Assembly (NCBI RefSeq): GCF_024733555.1
Contig: NZ_JANIOF010000002.1
Location: 248,001-312,000 of the forward strand
Source of the DNA: Paenibacillus sp. SC116
Lineage (GTDB): Bacteria > Bacillota > Bacilli > Paenibacillales > Paenibacillaceae
DNA: 64,000 nucleotides
Direction: 5' to 3'
Positions 17,481 through 25,881 of the stretch are shown one piece after another (within the stretch, counting starts at the first letter, position 1; each line of letters starts with the position of its first letter). The position numbers and the translations under genes are program-made. The notes beneath the pieces were generated by a model that was not told the DNA's origin, made no database searches, and worked only from the letters and a program-made list of their open reading frames with translations.

Positions 17481-20400
17481 TTGAACAGTATTATTAATTT
17501 TTCTTTGAAAAACAAGTTTGCCCTGTGGTTGATTACGATCATTGTGGTCGTGTCAGGTCTATACTCAGGAACGCAAATGAAGATGGAGACACTGCCGGAT
17601 ATTACGACACCTGTCGTAACGGTAACGACTGTTTATCCAGGTGCTGCTCCGCAGGAAGTGGCTGATGAAGTCACGAAGCCGATCGAACAGCGGATACAGA
17701 ACTTGCAGGGAGTCGAAACCGTAGATTCCTCATCGTTCCAAAATGCATCTGCAATTACGATTATGTATGATTTCGATACAGATATGGAGAAGGCAGAAGC
17801 AGAAGTGAAGAGCATTATGGCTGAGCTTAGCTTGCCTGAAGGCGTGCAATCTCCGAAAGTATCTCGTATGAGCTTCAGTGCATTCCCAGTTATTACACTC
17901 AGTGCAGCGAACGACAAGCAATCGCTCGCAGAGTTGACGAAGCAAGTAGAAGAAGAAATCGTGCCGAAGCTGGAAGGTGTCGATGGCGTTGCCAGCATCC
18001 AAGTTTCCGGTCAACAAGTTGATGAAGTACAGCTGACGTTCAAAGGCGATCAGATGAAGAAATATGGCTTGCAAGAGGATACGGTACGTGGACTGCTGCA
18101 AGCATCTAATGTGCGCTTCCCGTTAGGATTGTACCAATTCGGTGAAAAAGAGCAATCCGTTGTTGTCGATGGCAAATTAACAACATTGGAAGAGCTCCGT
18201 AATCTTGAGATTCCTTACAATCCGGCTGCAATGGGCGGAGTCGGTGCAGGCACTGGTGGACAACAGCCAGCGACGCCTGGAGCTGGAATGGGAGCAATGC
18301 CGGGCGCAGCTGGTCAACCTAACGCAGGCGCTGGTGCAGGTGCTCAGACGCTTCCTCCTACTGCGCAAGGTCAGGCAACTGCGAATATAAAGATGCCGAC
18401 AGTGAAGCTCAGTGAAGTAGCTGATATTAAGCTGACGGGTCAAGCGGAGTCCGTATCCCGTACGAATGGTCAAGATGCAATTGGTATGCAGATCGTTAAG
18501 GCTGCAGACGCGAATACGGTTGAAGTCGTAAACGCTGTGAAAGCTGTCGTTGCGGACTTTGAAGCAAAATATCCGGATTTGGAGTTCATCTCAACATCTG
18601 ACCAAGGAAAACCGATTGAGGACTCTGTTAACACGATGTTGAGCAAAGCCTTGTTCGGTGCAGGTTTCGCTATGCTTATCATTTTGCTGTTCTTGCGAAA
18701 CCTTCGTACAACGCTAATCTCGGTTGTATCGATTCCTTTGTCCTTGCTTATTGCTGTTCTTTTATTGCATCAAATGGATATTACGCTTAATATCATGACG
18801 CTTGGTGCGATGACCGTTGCGATTGGACGCGTTGTCGATGACTCCATCGTTGTTGTTGAAAATATTTATCGTCGTATGTCCTTGAAGCAGGAGAAGCTTA
18901 AAGGATTCGATCTCATTCGTGAAGCAACGAAAGAAATGTTTATGCCTATTTTGTCCTCCACGATCGTAACGATTGCGGTATTCTTGCCGCTTGGTCTTGT
19001 ATCGGGGATGGTCGGTGAAATGTTCTTGCCATTCGGTTTGACGATTGTATTCGCGTTGCTTGCTTCCTTGCTTGTAGCCATTACAATCGTGCCAATGATG
19101 GCGCATCAAATGTTCAAGCATGGAATTAGCGACAAGCATCAGCATCACGAAGATAACCCAGGCCGTCTGGCTTTGGCTTATAAACGTACGCTGCAATGGT
19201 CTTTGAATCATAAAGTGATTACATCGCTTATTGCGGTGGCATTGCTAGTTGGTAGCTTGATGCTTACACCATTCGTTGGCGTCAGCTTCCTGCCTTCCGA
19301 GGAACAGAAGATGGTTATCGCAACCTTCAATCCGGAAGCAGGCCAAACGCTGGAAGATGTGAAGAAGACGGCTACAATGGCAGAAGAGTATTTCCAAGGT
19401 AATGAGCATGTAGATGTAGTGCAGTATTCAATAGGCAGTGAGAACCCGATGAGCCCGGGAGCTCGTAATCAGGCGTTGTTCTTCATAAGCTACAACCCAG
19501 ACACGCCTAATTTCACAGAACTGAAAGAGAATGTTATACCAGACTTGCAGGAGAAGACGCCGAAAGGTGAGTGGGGTCAAATGGACTTCGCTACGGGCGG
19601 ATTTAGCGGCAGCGACATGAAGATGTACGTGTTCGGTGACAACATGGAGAAGATGAAGCCAGTTGTTGAAGACCTTGAGAAGCGTATGTCTACAGTTGAA
19701 GGTTTGAAGGACGTCGAGTCCAGCTTGTCTGATGCGTATGAAGAGTATACATTGGCGATTGATCATAAGAAGCTAAGCCAATATGGCTTAACATCTGCTC
19801 AAGTCGGCATGGAACTTAGCCAACAGCGAGAGCGTCCAGTGTTGACGACCGTTGAGAAAGACGGCGAAGAGCTGAACGTATACTTGCAAGTGAAAGAAAA
19901 GAAGGCAAACTCTGTCGATGATTTGTTGAACCGAGAGCTTACAACTCCACTTGGCACGAAAGTGAAAGTGAAGGACGTTGTCGAGTTGAACGAAGGAACA
20001 ACATCGGACACGGTTACAAGTAAAAATGGCCGTCTCGTTCTAGACGTCAGCGGCAAAATTACTGGATCAAATGTAGCGGAAGTATCTGCTGCTGTGCAAA
20101 AAGAAATCGATGCGATGAAGCTTCCTGTAGGCGTAGAAATTTCTACAGGCGGGGTAACGGCTGACATTGAAGAATCATTCAAGCAGCTTGGTATCGCGAT
20201 GATCGCTGCAATCGCTATCGTATACTTGGTGCTTGTTATTACATTTGGCGGCGGTCTAGCACCGTTTGCAATTTTGTTCTCCTTGCCATTTACGATTATC
20301 GGCGCGATTGTGGCGTTGTTTATTGCAGGAGAGACCATTAGCGTTTCGGCACTTATCGGTATGCTCATGCTTATCGGTATTGTCGTAACGAATGCAATCG

Positions 20401-20702
20401 TATTGATCGACCGTGTTATCCAGAAGGAAGAAGAAGGATATTCCGTACGTGAATCCTTGCTTGAAGCGGCAACAACGCGTCTTCGTCCGATTTTGATGAC
20501 GGCAATCGCGACAATCGGCGCATTGATTCCGCTTGCGATTGGTATGGAGGGCAGCGGCGTCATTTCCCGTGGCCTTGGTGTAACGGTTATCGGTGGATTG
20601 ACGAGTTCGACATTGCTTACACTTCTTATCGTGCCGATTGTCTATGAGGCGGTTAGCAAAATTAGCCGCAAAGGTACGAAGAAGAAGGCTAATGCTGCGT
20701 AA
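17481..20702 (+). CDS. swrC: RND family efflux transporter (SwrC/AcrB-like)
   Basis: 1073 residues, full RND length. The TTG start at 17481 follows GGAGGAGAGACG. The layout is that of the superfamily: TM1 ~12-32, a large extracytoplasmic loop, TM2-6 with the proton-relay Asp pair in TM4 (IGRVVDDSIVVVENIYRR, ~452), a second loop from ~575, and TM7-12 at the C-terminus. Gram-positive members act without an outer-membrane partner; B. subtilis SwrC supports surfactin resistance and swarming. An odd feature is a Gly/Ala/Pro/Gln-rich low-complexity insert of about 55 residues (~250-305) in the first porter loop. Regulated by the divergent TetR. The symbol is by family resemblance. Confidence 0.9.
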   Translation: MNSIINFSLKNKFALWLITIIVVVSGLYSGTQMKMETLPDITTPVVTVTTVYPGAAPQEVADEVTKPIEQRIQNLQGVETVDSSSFQNASAITIMYDFDTDMEKAEAEVKSIMAELSLPEGVQSPKVSRMSFSAFPVITLSAANDKQSLAELTKQVEEEIVPKLEGVDGVASIQVSGQQVDEVQLTFKGDQMKKYGLQEDTVRGLLQASNVRFPLGLYQFGEKEQSVVVDGKLTTLEELRNLEIPYNPAAMGGVGAGTGGQQPATPGAGMGAMPGAAGQPNAGAGAGAQTLPPTAQGQATANIKMPTVKLSEVADIKLTGQAESVSRTNGQDAIGMQIVKAADANTVEVVNAVKAVVADFEAKYPDLEFISTSDQGKPIEDSVNTMLSKALFGAGFAMLIILLFLRNLRTTLISVVSIPLSLLIAVLLLHQMDITLNIMTLGAMTVAIGRVVDDSIVVVENIYRRMSLKQEKLKGFDLIREATKEMFMPILSSTIVTIAVFLPLGLVSGMVGEMFLPFGLTIVFALLASLLVAITIVPMMAHQMFKHGISDKHQHHEDNPGRLALAYKRTLQWSLNHKVITSLIAVALLVGSLMLTPFVGVSFLPSEEQKMVIATFNPEAGQTLEDVKKTATMAEEYFQGNEHVDVVQYSIGSENPMSPGARNQALFFISYNPDTPNFTELKENVIPDLQEKTPKGEWGQMDFATGGFSGSDMKMYVFGDNMEKMKPVVEDLEKRMSTVEGLKDVESSLSDAYEEYTLAIDHKKLSQYGLTSAQVGMELSQQRERPVLTTVEKDGEELNVYLQVKEKKANSVDDLLNRELTTPLGTKVKVKDVVELNEGTTSDTVTSKNGRLVLDVSGKITGSNVAEVSAAVQKEIDAMKLPVGVEISTGGVTADIEESFKQLGIAMIAAIAIVYLVLVITFGGGLAPFAILFSLPFTIIGAIVALFIAGETISVSALIGMLMLIGIVVTNAIVLIDRVIQKEEEGYSVRESLLEAATTRLRPILMTAIATIGALIPLAIGMEGSGVISRGLGVTVIGGLTSSTLLTLLIVPIVYEAVSKISRKGTKKKANAA

Positions 20703-20798
20703 GTGATGCAATCGAATACTGCTATCTACTAAACAGGCAGCTAGTCATCTTGTGTTAGCGGCTAATGTAGGCGGATAGCATAGTTCGTATAGCAATAA

Positions 20799-20839
20799 GA
20801 AAGAGGGTGTTCTCCATAGTGGGGAACAGCCCTCTTTTT
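20799..20839 (+). terminator. Terminator after the RND gene
   Basis: AAGAGGG-TGTTCTCC pairs with GGGGAACA-GCCCTCTT around the loop ATAGT, followed by a T-run. Confidence 0.88.
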
Positions 20840-20918
20840 GTATGCGTGAAAGACTGGGTTTGATTATTAAGGAAGAAGGGGGTCTTTGTGATAGGGTATG
20901 CGTGAAATGCTGGAATTG

Positions 20919-21947
20919 TTATTTAAACGTCTGTTTATAGAGCTCACTATATTCTTCATCCCAAAACTTATGCATATACGGTAGGATATTGCCATCGCTA
21001 TCTGAAATGGCGTCTTTATGCTGTGCAATTAAATCTACATATTTGACTAACAGGCTGCCGCTTCTCGATTCACCATACTTTTCAATTACGCTTGCATACG
21101 TTTTTTTCATTTTAGGGTGTAGCTTTCCTGTCTTTTTATCGATCATATCATCCCAATTTCGATTGAAAAATTGCCACAGGTATCCATGGTGTAAATCTTT
21201 TATCTCTTTCATGTGTCGGCTCTTAGGGGTCTTTTGTATATATTCATCAATGGCAGCAGCGCGTTTCATTAGCGTATCGTAGGGAGGTTTTTTGTTATCA
21301 TTAAAAATATAATAAAGCTCCTCGACGCTAAGGGTCGTATATTGAAGGTAGAAGGCTGTATCTTTGTTGAATGCAGAGCGGTAGGCGTTTTGGATCGCTT
21401 TATAGTCAACGCGGTAGAAGTAGAGGGTACCGTCATAATCAAGCTTTAGCTTGCCTTTTTGTTGAAGGAGCAGCCATTTCTTAAACGACTTATCTTTAAT
21501 TTTATCGAACTTATTTAGATTGCTGCCGAGCTTCTTAAGCTGTTTGTACAGTTTGGGATTTGCAATTTTTTCATTGAACTGGCCAATGACTTGTTCGACG
21601 TGATTTTCATAGTATTTTTCTAAAATGATAAGCATCTCCGTGGCTTGCTCGGGCTTTACTTTGTGAATATGTCGATCCATATACGTAATTAGTTCATATG
21701 CATTTTTAGCTTTGCTGGCTAGTTTTTTCATGTTGGCTACAACATTTTGATGCTTGGATGATTTAGTGGGTATCGGCTTGCTTATGTTCTTTTGAGTAGT
21801 GGATGCTGCTGTTTCAGTTAATTGTGGTTGTAGAGAGGTATTGGAGGTTAGTGCGGATGTGCTGCTTGCTAAGCCTCCTATTGATAGTAAGGAGGCGGCG
21901 CTTACAGCTAACGTTACTTTCATGAGCATGTTTTTCAAATGATTCAC
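20919..21947 (-). CDS. Secreted helical protein of unknown function
   Basis: 342 residues. A Sec signal peptide is evident (KNMLMKVTLAVSAASLLSIGGLASSTSA). A Thr/Ser/Lys-rich linker (~35-70) precedes a Lys- and Tyr-rich, mostly helical domain with no motif that I recognise. Short segments such as YELITYMDRHIHKVKPEQATEMLIILEKYYENH look like amphipathic helices. The start may be GTG at 21947 (weak GGAAAGG upstream) or the in-frame ATG at 21929. It is monocistronic, flanked by a terminator on one side and the WYL regulator promoter on the other. The export signal and strong positive charge suggest a cell-wall or extracellular role; function unknown. Confidence 0.75.
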   Translation of the reverse strand: MNHLKNMLMKVTLAVSAASLLSIGGLASSTSALTSNTSLQPQLTETAASTTQKNISKPIPTKSSKHQNVVANMKKLASKAKNAYELITYMDRHIHKVKPEQATEMLIILEKYYENHVEQVIGQFNEKIANPKLYKQLKKLGSNLNKFDKIKDKSFKKWLLLQQKGKLKLDYDGTLYFYRVDYKAIQNAYRSAFNKDTAFYLQYTTLSVEELYYIFNDNKKPPYDTLMKRAAAIDEYIQKTPKSRHMKEIKDLHHGYLWQFFNRNWDDMIDKKTGKLHPKMKKTYASVIEKYGESRSGSLLVKYVDLIAQHKDAISDSDGNILPYMHKFWDEEYSELYKQTFK

Positions 21948-22135
21948 TTGCCTTTCCTATAGATTATGAACTTCCGAGAATATAATAGATCGAAATGGAG
22001 CCGAGATCGTTACGAATTTCTTTGTGAAATCGATTGATTTGGATACAAATGGATTTCAATCTGGTGACAGAAAGTTTAGGAACGATAATCGTTGGCGGAT
22101 GGACTAGATTTGTTATTGAAGTTTTTTTGGAATTG

Positions 22136-22171
22136 GTGACATGCAAGCTGTCACTAATACGGTGCTATAAT
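22136..22171 (+). promoter_or_regulatory. Promoter and dyad of the WYL regulator gene
   Basis: A perfect inverted repeat GTGACA-N7-TGTCAC (22136-22154) covers the position of the -35 element. TATAAT (22166-22171) follows, 29 nt before the GTG start. Overlap of dyad and promoter suggests autoregulation. Confidence 0.65.
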
Positions 22172-22200
22172 GGGCTTAACAGTCAATCGGAGGTGCAGTC

Positions 22201-23196
22201 GTGAAGCGAAGTGACCGCTTGACCGCTATTGTGATGGCATTGCAGCAGCAATCAGAAACAGCTCAGTCACTGGCTGACAAATTCGAGGTTTCGAAGCGAA
22301 CTATTTTGCGGGATATGCAGACACTTAGTGAAATGGGAGTACCTCTATATGGGGAAAGCGGGCCGCGCGGCGGCTATAAGCTTATGGAAGGATACCATTT
22401 GCCCCCACTTGCGTTGAGTGAAGAAGAAGCATTGCTGACACTAGTTGCCCTGCAAGGGATGACCCAGTTGGCAGACTCTCCATTCAATGCGGAGCGCTGG
22501 ACGGTTATGGACAAGCTTAAGCATGCTCTGGCACCTTCCTATCGTTCACAACTTGATACAAAGCTTGAAAGAATGGAACTGTTTATGCCCAAACGAAGTT
22601 ACCGGACACCTTATTTGACCCAGCTGTTGGAAGCTGCTGTAGAAGGACATGCCATAGAAGCGTTTTACCGTTCCATGCGTCATGAGCGGTGGCTCAAGCT
22701 ATTGCCGAAACGGGTGTATACAGCTAATGGCTTCTGGTACTGTGAAGCCTATTCATTCACACATAGCGAAACGCGATCGTTCCGAGTGGATAGGGTTGCC
22801 GAGATGCACTTGTCGGAAGAACACGCAGAGATAAACACTGCGGCTGCTCAGCAAAGGGGGCAATATATAGCATCCCAAGACCAAGCTTCAACGAAAATTT
22901 TGAATCCAGATGTAACCCAACAAGTAACAGAACGTGTGCGAATTGTCGCCCGTCTTACCTACCGAGGTATGCTGCAGGTAGAACAAGATGAGCATTTGGG
23001 TGAGCAGGTCCATTTGTGCGGGGATGATAGTTGGGAACTGGATGCAGAACTTCCGAGGTCAGAATGGCAGTGGGTCGTAGAATGGTTTTATCGGCTTGGT
23101 ATGGATGCTGAAGTGTTGGAGCCCTTAGAACTGCGAATGGAAGTCGCCAAGTTGGCAGCACAAGTGTATGCCCGTTATGAAGAACAGCCTACTTGA
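22201..23196 (+). CDS. HTH-WYL transcriptional regulator (YafY-like)
   Basis: 331 residues starting at a GTG preceded by GGAGGTG. The N-terminal DeoR/HTH_11-type winged helix (AQSLADKFEVSKRTILRDMQTLSEMGVPLYGESGPRGGYKL) is followed by a WYL domain from ~140 (AIEAFYRSMRHERWLKLLPKRVYTANGFWYCEAYSFTHSETRSFRVDRVAEM). A C-terminal extension from ~245 is typical of this family. WYL domains sense ligands, often nucleotides or single-stranded nucleic acid. The promoter contains a perfect dyad, suggesting self-control. Downstream genes are on the same strand but more than 130 nt away; the regulon is unknown. Confidence 0.88.
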   Translation: MKRSDRLTAIVMALQQQSETAQSLADKFEVSKRTILRDMQTLSEMGVPLYGESGPRGGYKLMEGYHLPPLALSEEEALLTLVALQGMTQLADSPFNAERWTVMDKLKHALAPSYRSQLDTKLERMELFMPKRSYRTPYLTQLLEAAVEGHAIEAFYRSMRHERWLKLLPKRVYTANGFWYCEAYSFTHSETRSFRVDRVAEMHLSEEHAEINTAAAQQRGQYIASQDQASTKILNPDVTQQVTERVRIVARLTYRGMLQVEQDEHLGEQVHLCGDDSWELDAELPRSEWQWVVEWFYRLGMDAEVLEPLELRMEVAKLAAQVYARYEEQPT

Positions 23197-23334
23197 CCAT
23201 ACAGAATAATAGGGCGTGAATTTTACTCAGCAAGCGTTGAGGCGAACGGTTTCAATGCCATTCCGGAATTGAATTGCAGATTTGCGTTCTTACTATACAG
23301 ATGTATTGAAATATGATCTAGGAGGCTCGCAAGT

Positions 23335-24012
23335 ATGAATCGCGAACGCATTTGTACGTATGATGAAGCTGTAGAAGTGATACGAGAAGTCGGTATTTTG
23401 CCATTGGCGAAGCTGATACCGAATCATCCTTCTTTGGATGTGATTACACCTAGTGAGCAGTGGCATACGGATGCAGACAATGATCCGTGGCGTTGGAGAG
23501 TTCGCTTTCCTAGTGACGGGAGCGCCGCATACGGCAAGTTTTTGAAGAAAAAATCAGTACTCGTTTCCGCTGATCTTGTCTCCGCGCTTAAGACGCTTAT
23601 TGGAAGTGAGCATTCGGTGGAGGAACGTTATGAGGATGGTCAATTATCTCGTGAGGCGAAAGAGCTGTATACCATTATTGAAGCCAATCCTGGTATCGAA
23701 ACACGCTCGCTTCGGGCTGAAGCGGGAATGAAGGCACAAGATAAAAAGAAAGACTTTGATCGCAGCCTGTTGGAGCTTCAGAGCACTATGGATATTGTTA
23801 TCTCAGGTGTAAAAGAAGAACGGAATGAGGATGGCGAGTTAAAAGGATGGCGCAATACGTCCTTTGAGACATTGGGGGACTGGATGCGAGGTATTGGTTT
23901 GGCAGAGGAACAGCTGACACGTGATGAAGCCCGAACTAGGTTGGAAGAACGGTTGTTTTCTGTGTGCACGCCTGAAGCGATCAAAGCATTTCGCAAAGCG
24001 TTGGGGCTATAA
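23335..24012 (+). CDS. AlkZ-related protein
   Basis: 225 residues, no export signal. The sequence (TYDEAVEVIREVGILPLAKLIPNHPSLDVITPSEQWHTD...DPWRWRVRFP...AAYGKFLKKKSVLVS) resembles Bacillales proteins annotated as AlkZ-related, which share winged-helix elements with the YcaQ/AlkZ DNA glycosylases. This is a memory-based match. The segment SREAKELYTIIEANPGIETRSLRAEAGM...FDRSLLELQSTMDIVISG reads as a winged helix. The QxQ catalytic motif of true AlkZ enzymes is not seen, so glycosylase activity is doubtful. AGGAGG lies about 10 nt before the start. It is followed at 89 nt by the cyclase-like gene on the same strand. Confidence 0.7.
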   Translation: MNRERICTYDEAVEVIREVGILPLAKLIPNHPSLDVITPSEQWHTDADNDPWRWRVRFPSDGSAAYGKFLKKKSVLVSADLVSALKTLIGSEHSVEERYEDGQLSREAKELYTIIEANPGIETRSLRAEAGMKAQDKKKDFDRSLLELQSTMDIVISGVKEERNEDGELKGWRNTSFETLGDWMRGIGLAEEQLTRDEARTRLEERLFSVCTPEAIKAFRKALGL

Positions 24013-24100
24013 CTGGTTCGTTATTCGTAATTAGTCGAATAGCTCTCTTTCGCTGCCTAAGAGGGGAAGGTAGGAAATAATTATGGGAGGTAATAGGGAG

Positions 24101-25000
24101 ATGACAGGACAATTGAGTGTAGAGGTGTTAGGACAAGCGAAGCCATTTATATATCGTCAAGCGAGGCTGCTCGATCGGAGAAGATACGAATTTCATTTTG
24201 AACAAGGCAGTCCAGAACAGGTCATCGCAGCATTGCGAGCATATCAGAATGAGGATGGTGGCTTTGGGCAAGCGTTGGAACCGGATATTCGTTGTCCGCA
24301 AAGTCAGCCTGTGCCTGTAGAAATAGCGCTTAGGCTGATGGATGAAGTCAGTTATGTAGATCCGACGATCATGGACGGCATTGGCCGTTATTTAAAAGGC
24401 ATTACGCGCCCTGAAGGAGGTTTTCCGTTAGCGACATTAGTCGTGAATGATTATCCTCACGCTCCATGGTGGCATAGGGAAGAAGATCAATTGCCGTCCT
24501 TGAATCCGACGGGCAACATCATTGGCTTGTTGTACAAATTGTTGGAGCATCACTCTTTTCAAGAAGAGGAATGGTTCCAGTTGTCTGTAGAATACATGTG
24601 GCGTCAGTTGGAAGATCTGAATCCTTATGATTATCACGATATTGTGCAGGCTGCCACTTTCTTGGAGCATGCTCCTAATTCGGAACGAGTACAAGAGTAT
24701 CGAGTATGGTTGGACGAGCTAATTAGACGGCCAGGTATTATCGAGCTCGATCCCAAAGCCGAGGGCTATGTGCACAAAGTGCTCGATTGGGCCCCTGCAC
24801 CCAATCATCCTGTTGCGAAGTTGGTTACGGCGGAAGATATAAGCCAGCACTTGGATCATTTACTGACCGAGCAGCAGGCGGACGGTGGATGGCCGATCCG
24901 CTGGGAAGCGGTTAGTCCAGCCTGCGAGTTAGAATGGCGTGGCAGTATTACGATAGACAGGTTGCTTACTTTACGAGCTTATGGGAGATTAAGCAGTTAA
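24101..25000 (+). CDS. Squalene-cyclase/prenyltransferase-fold protein of unknown role
   Basis: About 299 residues from the ATG at 24101, which has GGGAGGT 9 nt before it; an ATG at 24083 is also possible. Motifs of the alpha-alpha barrel superfamily are visible: AYQNEDGGFGQALEPDIRCPQSQPVPVEIAL near ~50-80 and a C-terminal QQADGGWPIRWE. The QxDGGWG-type repeats are the helix-capping motifs found in terpene cyclases and prenyltransferase beta subunits. The catalytic DxDD of squalene-hopene cyclases is not seen, so this is probably not a classic cyclase. Soluble, no signal peptide. Convergent with lysE, overlapping its end by 12 nt. Confidence 0.75.
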   Translation: MTGQLSVEVLGQAKPFIYRQARLLDRRRYEFHFEQGSPEQVIAALRAYQNEDGGFGQALEPDIRCPQSQPVPVEIALRLMDEVSYVDPTIMDGIGRYLKGITRPEGGFPLATLVVNDYPHAPWWHREEDQLPSLNPTGNIIGLLYKLLEHHSFQEEEWFQLSVEYMWRQLEDLNPYDYHDIVQAATFLEHAPNSERVQEYRVWLDELIRRPGIIELDPKAEGYVHKVLDWAPAPNHPVAKLVTAEDISQHLDHLLTEQQADGGWPIRWEAVSPACELEWRGSITIDRLLTLRAYGRLSS

Positions 25001-25621
25001 GTCTCGGAGTAAAGTAATAAGCATATAGCAAGCAATTCCCCATATGGTAATGGCAGAAATACGATTAAATATAGCAATCCATTTCCCTGAGGTGTCGGCG
25101 GTGCGCAGCATCCGACCTGCGGCCGCCAAGCCGAAGAACCATAGCCACGAGATACCGATAGCGGCTAACGTGAACGCCCACTTCGTTTCACCTTCGTATT
25201 GTAAGGAGTTTGTTCCGATAACCCCGATCGTATCCAAAATGGCGTGCGGATTGAAAATCGAGACAGAGGCTGCAAACAAAATTTGTTTTCGGCCTGTTAG
25301 TGCTGTCTTCACTCGATCTTGGACTGTTGTTTGAGCCCCGGCAGATTTCCAGAGACTGTACCCGATAAAGAGCATGAATACAACTCCAACCCCATATAGG
25401 ATCTGCTTTAACCATAGCCATTGAAAAATAATAAGAGATACCCCTTCTACAGCGAGTAAAATGAGCAGCGTATCACAGATTGCAGCGGTCAGTGCGGCAG
25501 GCAATGCCCGATTGAACTGTGGCTGTATGGCTCCTTGGTTAAAAATAAATACATTCTGCACACCTAGCGGCAAAATAAGTCCGAATGCAAGCAAAATACC
25601 GTGAATAAATGCTTCTACCAT
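24989..25621 (-). CDS. LysE/ArgO family amino-acid exporter
   Basis: 210 residues from the ATG at 25621, with AGGAGGAAT just upstream; the longer frame to 25723 lacks a ribosome site. Six hydrophobic helices and the family signature at the N-terminus (GILLAFGLILPLGVQNVFIFNQGA) and middle (FNPHAILDTIGVIG) identify a LysE/ArgO-type exporter of basic or other amino acids through the cytoplasmic membrane. It is divergent from a MocR-type regulator across a spacer with tandem inverted repeats, so that regulator probably controls it. The 3' end overlaps the convergent cyclase-like gene by 12 nt. The exact substrate is not visible. Confidence 0.9.
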   Translation of the reverse strand: MVEAFIHGILLAFGLILPLGVQNVFIFNQGAIQPQFNRALPAALTAAICDTLLILLAVEGVSLIIFQWLWLKQILYGVGVVFMLFIGYSLWKSAGAQTTVQDRVKTALTGRKQILFAASVSIFNPHAILDTIGVIGTNSLQYEGETKWAFTLAAIGISWLWFFGLAAAGRMLRTADTSGKWIAIFNRISAITIWGIACYMLITLLRDLTA

Positions 25622-25676
25622 GATGATTCCTCCTGTATGTATAGCTTCGATCTGGTCGATGTATCTAATCGTATCG

Positions 25677-25728
25677 AATGGTTGGGCAAATGTCCCCAAC
25701 CATTTGGTTGAACATGCAGCCAACCAAA
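25677..25728. promoter_or_regulatory. Tandem inverted repeats, likely MocR operator
   Basis: AATGGTTGGG-N8-CCCAACCATT (25677-25704, perfect 10-bp arms) is followed directly by TTTGGTTG-N10-CAACCAAA (25703-25728). All four arms share GGTTG/CAACC. The block lies between lysE and the MocR gene, 55-105 bp upstream of the lysE start, which is where a divergent MocR regulator would bind. Confidence 0.78.
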
Positions 25729-25881
25729 TTTATAATAAGCACAAACAAATGAAGGAATAACATTCCAAATAAGATGGAGCGTTACTGCCACTAGTAATCT
25801 ACCTGCAAGCAAGTTCGGGAGATACTAGCAGCACTTACTTCATCATTGGAATGAACGATGCAAAAAAGGTGAGCGTGTCAA

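Noticed and set aside
19799-20563. 254-codon minus-strand frame inside the RND gene
   Set aside because: Antisense to strongly conserved transporter sequence; composition (Ile/Ser/Thr-rich) is typical of a reverse-frame artefact.
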